Below are positions 1 to 7,372 of a DNA stretch of 12,500 nt, piece after piece. Under the pieces are notes generated by a model. That model was given only the letters and a program-made list of their open reading frames with translations. It was not told where the DNA came from and searched no databases. Both the position numbers and the translations under genes were made by a program. Numbering within the stretch: the first letter of the stretch is position 1; each line of letters opens with the position of its first letter. Source of the DNA: Penaeus vannamei (lineage: Eukaryota; Arthropoda; Malacostraca; Decapoda; Penaeidae); the NCBI RefSeq assembly GCF_042767895.1, contig NC_091569.1:36136948-36149447 (forward strand). Direction: 5' to 3'.

Positions 1-80
1 GGTATCCGCATACTCACGCACACACACGAAGGTATCCGCATACTCACGCACACACACACCAACGCATACTCACGCACACA
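1..80. repeat. 30-bp tandem repeat, 2 full copies plus 1 partial
   Basis: Positions 1-30 and 31-60 are near-identical and differ only in the last few bases. The core CCGCATACTCACGCACACA recurs a third time, shortened, at about 63-80. The array touches the window edge, so its true copy number is unknown. It grades into CA/GCAC repeats on the right, which suggests that a CA microsatellite segment was duplicated as a block. Confidence 0.9.
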
Positions 81-150
81 TATTGACGCACGCACACACA
101 CACACACACGCACGCACACGCACACACATATACACGTGCGTGCGTGTGTA
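81..150. repeat. degenerate (CA)/(GCAC) microsatellite with inverted repeat
   Basis: CA and GCAC units run to about 130 and then switch to GTGCGTGCGTGTGT. Positions 104-117 and 136-149 form a perfect 14-bp inverted repeat with an 18-nt spacer that contains CACGTG at 133-138. Most of the tract alternates purine and pyrimidine, so it could adopt Z-DNA or extrude as a hairpin. Confidence 0.85.
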
Positions 151-500
151 TGTATGCATGAATAGATAGATAGGCAGAAAAAGAGACATATATACACAAC
201 CGAAATGGATAAATAGACATAGATACATACATATGTACAAAATAACCTAACACATTTACATATGTAACCAAACAAATATATATCCGAATGATGATTACAA
301 GCGCAATAACCACAGACACAAATAATAATGGAAATGCCAAATAACAGTCAGCCCCCCATACTTATCATTATTTATTCATTTATTTATTTATTTTTATTCA
401 TTTCTCTACACACCCTTTAACACCCCCCCCCCCCCAATGAAAAAAATCCCCTATTTACTTTCATTTCCCTACACCCTCTCCCCGATGAAAAAAACACCAA
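151..500. other. AT-rich spacer, no gene seen
   Basis: No codon-like or RNA-gene structure is visible. The minus-strand frame crossing 44-340 is AT- and CA-rich translation without a recognisable domain. The right half holds a (TTTA) run at about 364-396, a 13-base C run at 423-435, and an imperfect duplication. In the duplication, the CATTTCTCTACACACCC region near 398 resembles the CATTTCCCTACACCC region near 461, and both are followed by C-rich sequence and an AATGAAAAAAA-like or GATGAAAAAAA-like stretch (about 436 and 484). Confidence 0.6.
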
Positions 501-1412
501 AAAAACAACAACAACAACAAAACGCCAGACTATCACACAAACAAACAACAACAAAACGCCAGACTATCACACAAACAAACACCTAAAAAACGCCAGACTA
601 TCACACAAACAAACAACAACAAAACGCCAGACTATCACACAAACAAACAACAAAAAAACGCCAGACTATCACACAAACAAACAACAACAAAACGCCAGGA
701 CTATCACACAAACAAACAACAAGAAAAACGCCAGACTATCACACAAACAAACAACAAGAAAACGCCAGACTATCACACAAACAAACAACAACAAAACGCC
801 AGACTACTGCACACAAACAAACAACAACAAATCGCCAGACTATCACACAATCAAACAACAACAATACGCCAGAATATCACTCAAACAAACAACAACAAAA
901 CGCCAGACTATCTCACAAACAAACAACAACAAAACGCCAGACTATCACACAAACAAACAACAAACAAAACGCCAGACTATCACACAAACAAACAACAACA
1001 AAACGCCAGACTATCACACAAACAAACAACAACAAAACGCCAGACTATCACACAAACAAACAACAAGAAAACGCCAGACTCATCACACAAAACAAACAAC
1101 AAGAAAAAATGCCAGACTATCACACAAACAAACAACAACAAGAAAACGCCAGACTATCACACAAACAAACAACAACAAAACGCCAGACTATCACACAAAC
1201 AAACAACAACAAAACGCCAGACTATCACACAAACAAACAACAACAAAACGCCAGACTATCACACAAACAAACAACAAAACGCCAGACTATCACACAAACA
1301 AACAACAACAAAACGCCAGACTATCACACAAACAAACAACAACAAAACGCCAGACTATCACACAGACAAACAACAACAAAACGCCAGACTATCACACAGA
1401 CAAACAACAAAA
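500..1412. repeat. 34-bp minisatellite, 26 copies
   Basis: The unit is CGCCAGACTATCACACAAAC followed by an AAC/CAA-rich tail. Its CGCCAG core starts at 523, 557, 591, 625, 659, 693, 729, 763, 797, 833, 867, 901, 935, 970, 1004, 1038, 1072, 1110 (TGCCAG variant), 1147, 1181, 1215, 1249, 1280, 1314, 1348 and 1382. Nearly all spacings are 34 bp; exceptions are 31, 35, 36, 37 and 38. Variants cluster: CAAGAAAA tails recur near 720-765 and 1065-1105, and the last two copies share CACAGACAAAC. This fits local slippage or unequal exchange. The unit has no stop codon in any of the three plus-strand frames, so long plus-strand frames here, such as 1109-1468, arise without any selection for coding. Confidence 0.97.
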
Positions 1413-1778
1413 CACACAACAAACGACTTCATTCCACACCAAAGAAGCGGCAGCTCAAGCAGCGGTGAAATTACTGCCGCAAAGAAGTTATTAATGCAAT
1501 TATCTTTAAAAACGCAACTACCTGTAAATAACAGGTAAGAGATAATTAAAAACGGGTGTAATTAATACTTGCTTCGAATACTAATTGCTATAGCAGTGGA
1601 TTATTATTGGAGTTATTCATAAAAATAGTTCCAAAGGTGGTTGATTGTGTATTTTTTTAATTGGTGGAATTTAAGGTGTTGTTTATGTCTAGACATTGAA
1701 GTAAGAACACAGATATTATGTGTATTGTACGTTCATATAGAAGGGAAAAATGGGAATTAGGGTATGTAATACGAACAT
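1413..1778. other. unique island after the minisatellite; possible exon end
   Basis: This is ordinary-complexity sequence with no gene I recognise. In the frame whose codons start at positions divisible by 3, the minisatellite reads openly into this island. I checked 1323 to 1535. The unique part begins near 1422 and includes the residues SGSSSSGEITAAKKL, and the frame meets TAA at 1536-1538. That TAA lies inside CAG|GTAAGAG, a near-consensus 5' splice site at 1534|1535, so a spliced transcript would avoid the stop. A perfect 10-bp palindrome TGCTATAGCA lies at 1586-1595. From 1600 to 1778 the sequence is AT-rich with no feature I can name. Confidence 0.3.
1498..1547. repeat. nested inverted repeats
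   Basis: The outer arms are AATTATCT (1498-1505) and AGATAATT (1540-1547). The inner arms are TACCTGT (1519-1525) and ACAGGTA (1531-1537), with loop AAATA. The two hairpins are not concentric: the left side has 13 unpaired bases and the right side 2. TTAAAAACG also recurs directly at 1506-1514 and 1546-1554. It could be a small foldback element remnant, but I see no target-site duplication. Confidence 0.7.
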
Positions 1779-1868
1779 AGAGAGAGAGAGAGAGAGAGAC
1801 AGACACAAACACAAACACAGACAGACACAGACACAGACACAGACACAGACACACACACACACACACAC
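1779..1868. repeat. compound microsatellite (GA)n-(CAGACA)n-(CA)n
   Basis: A GA run at about 1779-1799 passes into CAGACACA-type units (1800-1850) and then pure CA (about 1851-1868). The gradual change of unit suggests a series of point mutations that then expanded. Confidence 0.95.
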
Positions 1869-2304
1869 AGATAAGGATGACGAGGAGAAGGGGAGGAAGA
1901 AGAAGGAGGAGGAGGAAGAAAAGAAGAAGAAGGGAAAGTGAAGAAGAAAAAGAAGAAGCGGAAGAGAAGAAAAGGGAGACGAAGAAGAAGGAGAGAAAAA
2001 TAAAAGAAGAATAAGAAAAAGAAGGTGGAGAAGGAGAAGAACAAAAAGAAAAGGATAAAGAAGATGAAGAAGAAAAATAAAAAGAAAGGAGGAGAACAAA
2101 AGAAGAAGAAAAGAAAGAAAAAAAAAGGAGAAACAAGAAAGAAACCAAAGTTAAAAAATAAGGAGGAGAATAACAATAAGAAAACGAAAAAGAAGATGAA
2201 AAGAAAATAATAAAAAAAGGAGCAACAAGAGAAAAAAACGAAAAAGAAGAAGAAAAAGAAAAACGAAAAAGAATAAGACAACGACGAAGAAGAAGAAGAA
2301 AAAA
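1869..2304. repeat. polypurine tract, AAG/GGA-rich
   Basis: About 435 bases are almost entirely A and G on the plus strand, with only scattered C and T. The tract is GGA/GAAG-rich on the left and AAAAAG-rich on the right. Overlapping minus-strand frames are F/S/L-rich artefacts of TTC/TCC codons. Such a tract could form intramolecular triplex, although it is too imperfect to call a mirror repeat. Confidence 0.93.
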
Positions 2305-2705
<401 letters not shown>

Positions 2706-2719
2706 CGTGACATATGCAC

Positions 2720-3206
<487 letters not shown>

Positions 3207-3672
3207 AGGAAATGATGGCGATGGAGATGGAGAGGGAGAGGGAGGAGCAGAGAAAGGAGGAGGAGGAGGATGGAGAGGGGAGTGAGGATGGAGAGGGTGG
3301 GAGGAGTGGGGAGAAGAGAGAGGAGGGAGGAAGGGAGGGGTGGGGGAGGATGGAGGAGAGGAGAGGAGGGAGGACGAGAGAGAGGAGGGAGGAGAGAGAG
3401 GGGGGATGGAGGATAGAGGGAGGAGGGAGGGAAGAGATAGAGAGAGAGAGAGAGGAGAGGGGAGGAATAAAGAATAAGGATGCGAGAGGGGAGGAAGAGG
3501 GATAAGGGAGAGAGAAAGGAAGAAGAGGAAGGAGGGAGGAGGGAAATGAAAAGTGGGAGGGAATGGGAGGAATGAAGAGGAAGGGGAGGGGGAGAGAAAG
3601 AGAAAGGAGAAAGAAAAATAGCAGAGAGAGGAGAGAAAAAAGAGGCTGATAAAATAAAGGAAAAAACAAGAG
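3207..3672. repeat. polypurine tract, GGA/GAG-rich
   Basis: About 465 bases are almost wholly purine on the plus strand, mostly GGAGG and GAGA blocks, ending in A-rich sequence. The overlapping S/P/L-rich frame on the minus strand and the E/R/G-rich frame on the plus strand are composition artefacts. Confidence 0.93.
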
Positions 3673-3695
3673 ATTTTTTATTACGAGGAAGTGAT

Positions 3696-4088
3696 ATTTC
3701 GTTCTTTTTAATTCCCCTTTTATTCTTCCCTCTTTCCTATTTCCTCTGTTCCTTCATTTTGCTCTGCCATCTAGCTATCATTTCTATCTTACTCCTACTT
3801 TCATTATTCATTCTCTCTTTGCTTCTCCTTCTTCCATCTTCCACTTCTTCGCTTATTCCTTCCTCTTTCTCTTTCTCTTCCTCTTTCATCTTCTTCCTCC
3901 TTCGTCTCTTTCACTTCCCCATCTCTATCCCCTTTGTCGCTGTCCCTTCGATTCCTAAATCCTTCAAGGATATGTATCCTTTGCTTCCAATCCTATCATT
4001 TGATTCTCCTTCTTCTCTCCCTTTCTTCCAATCCTATTTATTTTCCTTTCCTTCTCTTTCGTTCGTTCCGTCTTCTTTTACATCTTGC
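3696..4088. repeat. polypyrimidine tract, TTC/TCC-rich
   Basis: Starting about 25 bases after the purine block, the plus strand becomes T/C-rich (TTCTTCC, CTTTCTC) with occasional A and G, for about 390 bases. The plus-strand frame 3759-4325 is a hydrophobic L/S/F artefact of this composition. The two blocks together form an abrupt strand-asymmetry switch at about 3673-3695. Confidence 0.85.
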
Positions 4089-4108
4089 TGTTTTGTTTGT
4101 TGCGTTTG

Positions 4109-4110
<2 letters not shown>

Positions 4111-4190
<80 letters not shown>
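4111..4190. repeat. (TA)n microsatellite, about 40 units
   Basis: Uninterrupted alternating T and A. A run of this length can extrude as a cruciform under negative supercoiling and often breaks assemblies. Confidence 0.98.
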
Positions 4191-4193
<3 letters not shown>

Positions 4194-4375
4194 GTGTGTG
4201 TGAGTGCGTGCGTGCGTGCGTGCGTGTGCGTTTGCGTTCTCATGCGTGTGTTAACGTACACCCGTGTAAACACATATATTTGTTTGCGTATGCGCATACG
4301 TATAAACATACGTCTTTATCTCTGACCGTGTTTGCGCGTGTCTGCGTGAGCGTGCGTGCGTGCGTGCGTCGCAGC
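4191..4375. repeat. TG/TGCG repeats with 14-bp palindrome
   Basis: TG units run directly from the TA array into GTGC/TGCG repeats (about 4203-4232), and again at about 4341-4369. Between them lies CGTATGCGCATACG at 4287-4300, a perfect 14-bp palindrome inside a wholly alternating purine-pyrimidine stretch (4286-4302). This strongly favours Z-DNA or cruciform geometry. Confidence 0.85.
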
Positions 4376-4417
4376 ATTCACATCCCCGCCAATTCGTGCG
4401 TGCTCGCCTCCCTCCGC

Positions 4418-4431
4418 TGACCTCCTGACCT
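4418..4431 (-). promoter_or_regulatory. nuclear-receptor-type direct repeat, DR2
   Basis: The plus strand reads TGACCTCCTGACCT, which on the minus strand is AGGTCA-GG-AGGTCA: two perfect consensus half-sites two bases apart. Nuclear receptors bind AGGTCA half-sites, and the Rev-erb/E75 and RAR/RXR groups are known to use DR2 spacing. The match is exact in sequence. Function is unknown, since no gene is seen nearby. Confidence 0.35.
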
Positions 4432-4458
4432 TCACACACACCTTAGATGAGCGATGAA

Positions 4459-4494
4459 GGGGGAGGGGGGGGGGAATGGGGGAAGGGGGGGGGG
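4459..4494 (+). other. G-quadruplex motif
   Basis: Four G runs of 5, 10, 5 and 10 bases (4459-4463, 4465-4474, 4478-4482, 4485-4494) are separated by 1, 3 and 2 bases. This satisfies the standard four-run, short-loop G4 rule with ample margin. The exact homopolymer lengths may be affected by sequencing error. Confidence 0.8.
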
Positions 4495-4560
4495 CTTCGT
4501 GATCACAGCAATCATTGGCGATATTTTTTCCGAGGAAGCAAATAGCTGCTACTGTGGTGG

Positions 4561-4720
4561 GTATGAGTTTGTGTGTGTGCGCGCCTGCGTGTGTGCGTGT
4601 AGGAGAGAGAGATGGAATGCGTGTGCGTGTATGTTAATTGTATGTGCGTGTTTATGTACTGCATGTGTAGGTATGTGTCTGTCTGTATGTGTACTTATGT
4701 GTCTGTATGTGTACGTATTT
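4561..4720. repeat. degenerate TG/TGTA/TGCG repeat
   Basis: GTGTG, GTGTGC and TATGTGTAC words dominate without a fixed period. This looks like an old, mutated TG microsatellite. The preceding 4495-4560 is unique sequence with nothing recognisable. Confidence 0.75.
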
Positions 4721-4785
4721 TTTCACGAAAATCCCGAGAATAAAAATGATTTTTTTCTTGTTTGCTCTTGTTTTTCCTTCTTTTT

Positions 4786-5000
4786 ATCCCCATATTTTAT
4801 ATCAATTTTTGTTCATGTTTTTTTTTACGTCTGCAATTTTTTCTTTTTTATTCCCATTATTCTATATCTTTTCTTTTGTTATATTGTCTTTTTTATTATT
4901 CCCATTATTCTATATCTTTTTTTGTTATATTGTCTTTTTTCTATTTTATAACCATTATTTTATATCTATTTTACGTTATTCTATTTTCTCCTTTACTTCT
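4786..5000. repeat. T-rich minisatellite, period about 48 bp
   Basis: The unit begins CCCATTATTCTATATCTTTT, continues with GTTATATTGTC and ends in a T run. Clear copies start near 4852 and 4900 (48 bp apart). A diverged copy starts near 4950, and an older one near 4787 (ATCCCCATATTTTATATC). Hydrophobic F/I/L frames across it are translation artefacts. Confidence 0.85.
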
Positions 5001-5009
5001 TTAACAAAA

Positions 5010-5480
5010 TCTTAATATCACACCTTAATCGATTTTTCTTTCTAATTGTTTTGCACTTACCTCAAAACACCCTTGATGAAACTTCATGAACTTTGCTGAT
5101 CTTACCTGAAAGAGAGAAAACATCTTTAAAAATAAAGCAGAAAATTATGAAGAGAGAGAGAGAGAGAGAGAGAAAAAAAGGAAAATCTGAAATACATATA
5201 CGTTTTTTAAATAAATGTATGATATTTGATATTACTTTGGGCAGAGTTTCTCCCTCCATCTTTAACTCAATTTCATATTCCTTGTAATCTTTTATTTCTT
5301 GCATAACTATACCTTGTCATGGTTTATTCATGTCTTAACCTGTTTACCGACGTGCACCGGTCCCTCGCTTTATTCCTACACTTTCATACACATATGTTAT
5401 ATTTTTCATACATGCAGATATATAAACATGTATACAAACAAGCATACGTACATACATATATGCATGGATATGCAGATAGA
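5010..5480. other. unique island with splice-like signals on the minus strand
   Basis: This is mostly unique AT-rich sequence with a short GA run at about 5152-5172. On the minus strand, a pyrimidine-rich stretch ending TTCTCTCTTTCAG (AG at 5107-5106) is followed by 45 bases (5105-5061) and then GAG|GTAAGTGCAA, a near-perfect donor. The 45 bases are open in one frame only (VRSAKFMKFHQGCFE). The longer minus-strand frame 5304-5062 has a non-repetitive first 40 residues but matches no family I know. The 5300-5480 part has nothing recognisable apart from CATA/TACA-rich words. Confidence 0.25.
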
Positions 5481-5492
5481 AACACACACACA

Positions 5493-5552
5493 CAGAAAGA
5501 GAGAGAAAAATCGAGACACACACGCACACACAGAAAGAGAGAGAAAAATCGA

Positions 5553-5554
<2 letters not shown>
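5493..5554. repeat. 38-bp tandem duplication
   Basis: CAGAAAGAGAGAGAAAAATC is followed by GAGACACACA at 5493 and again at 5531, identical over this stretch. The duplicated block joins GA-type and CA-type sequence and sits at the left edge of the CA array. Confidence 0.93.
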
Positions 5555-5634
<80 letters not shown>

Positions 5635-5637
5635 CAA
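5554..5637. repeat. (CA)n microsatellite, about 40 units
   Basis: CA runs from 5554 with a single AAA interruption at about 5618-5620. The TH-rich and CV-rich frames over it are artefacts. Confidence 0.98.
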
Positions 5638-5639
5638 CC

Positions 5640-5852
5640 ATAAAAAAAAAATCATACAAACCCCTTATTCCTACACATACGCGAGCATTCCATCTCCTTC
5701 ATTCTCACTATCTACTACAATCTATCAAGTTATTCCACCTCATCATAGGTCACCCTGCATGACCCCCTTCCGGCAGGTCACAGCACTATAGTAAATCCAG
5801 TGCATATTCATTCTGTCCAATGGCTACTATTAACAATATTTTGGCAGGGACG
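5640..5852. other. unique spacer with AGGTCA half-sites
   Basis: Ordinary sequence with no gene. AGGTCA occurs at 5747-5752 and 5775-5780, and TGACCC (opposite orientation) at 5760-5765. The first and last therefore form an inverted pair with the middle site, at spacings of 7 and 9. These could be nuclear-receptor half-sites, but the spacings are not classical. Confidence 0.35.
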
Positions 5853-6170
5853 CGCGCCGGTAGGGGTAGGGTGGGGGGGTAGATGAGAGAGAGGGGGATG
5901 GGGTTAGTGTATGGTTAGAGGGGGTGTTGGGGGGTGAGGATGGATGGGGGTGGAGAGATAGGGGGGTATAGGGTGAGAGGGGGTATTGGGAAGGAGATAG
6001 GTAGGGGGTGAGGGATGGGGGAGGGGATGGACGTGGGGTGAAGGGATGGGGGGGGGATGGGTGAGGGTGAGGGAGGAGGGGATGGGTGGAGTGAGGTCGG
6101 GAATGAGTCCAGGTGTGAAGGAGAGGTGGGGAGGATGTCTTGGGAGGGGGGGGAGGGCGTGGGAAATGCA
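5853..6170. repeat. G-rich GGGGTG/GGGATGG degenerate repeat
   Basis: About 320 bases are dominated by GGGG and GGGGG runs separated by T, A, AT or TGA, with few C. Dozens of G runs in close order make it a continuous G-quadruplex-prone region on the plus strand. Proline-rich minus-strand frames are artefacts. Although GGGGTAGGG- and GGTTAG-like words appear, there is no regular telomeric unit. Confidence 0.85.
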
Positions 6171-6239
6171 CAGGAGATGCGGAGCATTATCGAGCGTGGT
6201 AATAGGGGTAGGAGCAAGAAACAATTGATAAAGGAGATG

Positions 6240-6330
6240 AGAGAGAGAGAGATAGAGATAGATAGATAGAGAGAAAGGAGACAAAGAGATAGAGATAGAT
6301 AGATAGATCGACAAATAGATAGAGAGAGAG
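6240..6330. repeat. GATA/GAGA microsatellite
   Basis: GAGA and GATAGATAGATAGA units alternate, with two GATA blocks near 6260 and 6297. The unique flank 6171-6239 shows nothing recognisable. Confidence 0.93.
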
Positions 6331-6862
6331 ATTAGTAAGAAAAGTAGAAAGTAAAAAGTAGGAGAAAAAATAAAAACATATAAAAAAAATATATAGACAA
6401 CCAACGAGTGAAAAATTTAAAAATTCAAATTCAGATGGCGCTCGCCGGATTAACGGATTCGCCGCCTTCGGAAATCCTGAAGTAATCCTGATTGCGGGGG
6501 GGGGGGGGGTAAGGATAAAGATGGGGGGGGGGGTGAAACGGCATCTGATGCTACATAAATCCGAGATTCAATCCGATTAAAAACGAGAGTTGCAAATCCA
6601 TTTTTTTATTGCATCACTTTCCGAAAAAGAAGCAAAAGAAAAGAAAAATCGTCAATAAAAAAGAAATTAGTAGTTCAATTAAATTCATCCCAAAGGACGA
6701 AGCGGCAGATGAGAATTGTTCCATGTCGGGGGTCACGTGATAAGACCGCCGCTCATCGATAACGGATGGAACATATCACCCAGGATCGCCCATAATTCTA
6801 CGAATAAAAAGAGAGAGAAAGAATAAAATAAAATAAAATAAAAAACACTATGATTCGTATTT
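6331..6862. promoter_or_regulatory. unique island with clustered transcription-factor-like motifs
   Basis: This is one of the longest stretches of ordinary complexity. It contains seven GGATT/AATCC pentamers: 6447, 6455, 6473, 6483, 6558, 6570 and 6595. Two of them are full GGATTA/TAATCC cores (6447-6452, 6483-6488), the recognition word of K50 homeodomains (Otd/Otx, Bicoid, Gsc). Further on, TCACGTGA (6733-6740) is an E-box that overlaps GATAAG (6739-6744), flanked by an inverted pair TGTTCCAT (6717-6724) and ATGGAACA (6766-6773). G14 (6496-6509) and G11 (6523-6533) interrupt the first cluster, and AAAAT pentamers lie at about 6823-6842. No start site or gene is identifiable, so a regulatory role is inference from motif density only. 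Confidence 0.3.
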
Positions 6863-7195
6863 CTACCTCCCCTCACTTCCCCTCCCCCCATCTCCCTGCC
6901 TTCCCCCTATCCCCCTCCCCCCAACCCACTGTTCTCCCTGTTCCCACACTCTCCCCTCCCCTCACCTTTCCCCACTCCCTTCCCCCTCCCCACCTATTCC
7001 TTTCCCTCCTCCCCAGCCTTCACCTCTTCTCTTACCCCCTTTCCTCACCCTCCCCCTCCCCCACCTATCCCTTACCCCCTCCTCCCTGCCTTCACCCCTT
7101 CTCCTTACCTCTCTGCCCTCCCTCCCTCCTCACCCTTCCTACCTCTACCTCCCCACCCCCGTCCCAGCTCTCCCCCTCCACCCCGCTCCCTAACA
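6863..7195. repeat. C-rich polypyrimidine tract
   Basis: About 330 bases of CCCTCCCC, CTTCCCC and CACCTCC words with few purines. The P/S/L-rich plus-strand frame 6850-7203 is a composition artefact. The complementary strand is G-rich and G-quadruplex-prone. Confidence 0.92.
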
Positions 7196-7372
7196 CGCCG
7201 TAACTCTCCAGGGCGGAGCCGTAAAGCGGTCCTGGCGAATCAATTAAATGCAGGTAATTAATCAGGTGCAATAACTCCCGTCATATAAACGTCTTGAAAC
7301 GTCCCCTGAGACACGAGGGTCAAGATTTCCCCCCTTTGGCTTGGCGCTGACGAAAGCCAGTCGGTCTCTTCC
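7196..7372. other. unique island with homeodomain- and E-box-like words
   Basis: A CCAGG (7208-7212) / CCTGG (7231-7235) pair brackets a GC-rich segment. After it come CAATTAA (7241), CAGGTAA (7251-7257), TAATTA (7255-7260) and CAGGTG (7264-7269). Two AAACGTC words start 10 bases apart (7287, 7297). A minus-strand frame 7476-7258 crosses it with non-repetitive residues such as GEILTLVSQGTFQDVYMTG, but it begins inside the adjacent repeat and matches nothing I know, so I do not call it a gene. Confidence 0.3.

Noticed and set aside
500..1412. CRISPR-like array
   Set aside because: The 34-bp period includes no variable spacers. The whole unit is repeated, so it is a minisatellite, and the surrounding DNA is eukaryotic in character.
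3759..4325. 188-residue plus-strand frame starting with a hydrophobic, signal-like segment
   Set aside because: It lies in the polypyrimidine tract and then runs through (TA)40 as YIYI, which is not a plausible protein.
5062..5304. 80-residue minus-strand open frame as a stand-alone gene
   Set aside because: Its first 40 residues are non-repetitive, but no family is recognised and its end runs through a GA repeat and splice-like signals. Kept only as context for the microexon idea.
5853..6170. Telomeric repeat
   Set aside because: GGGGTAGGG and GGTTAG-like words occur, but there is no regular TTAGG or TTAGGG unit.
6496..6533. G14 and G11 runs as biological signals
   Set aside because: Homopolymers of this length are prone to sequencing and assembly error, so I note them without interpreting them.
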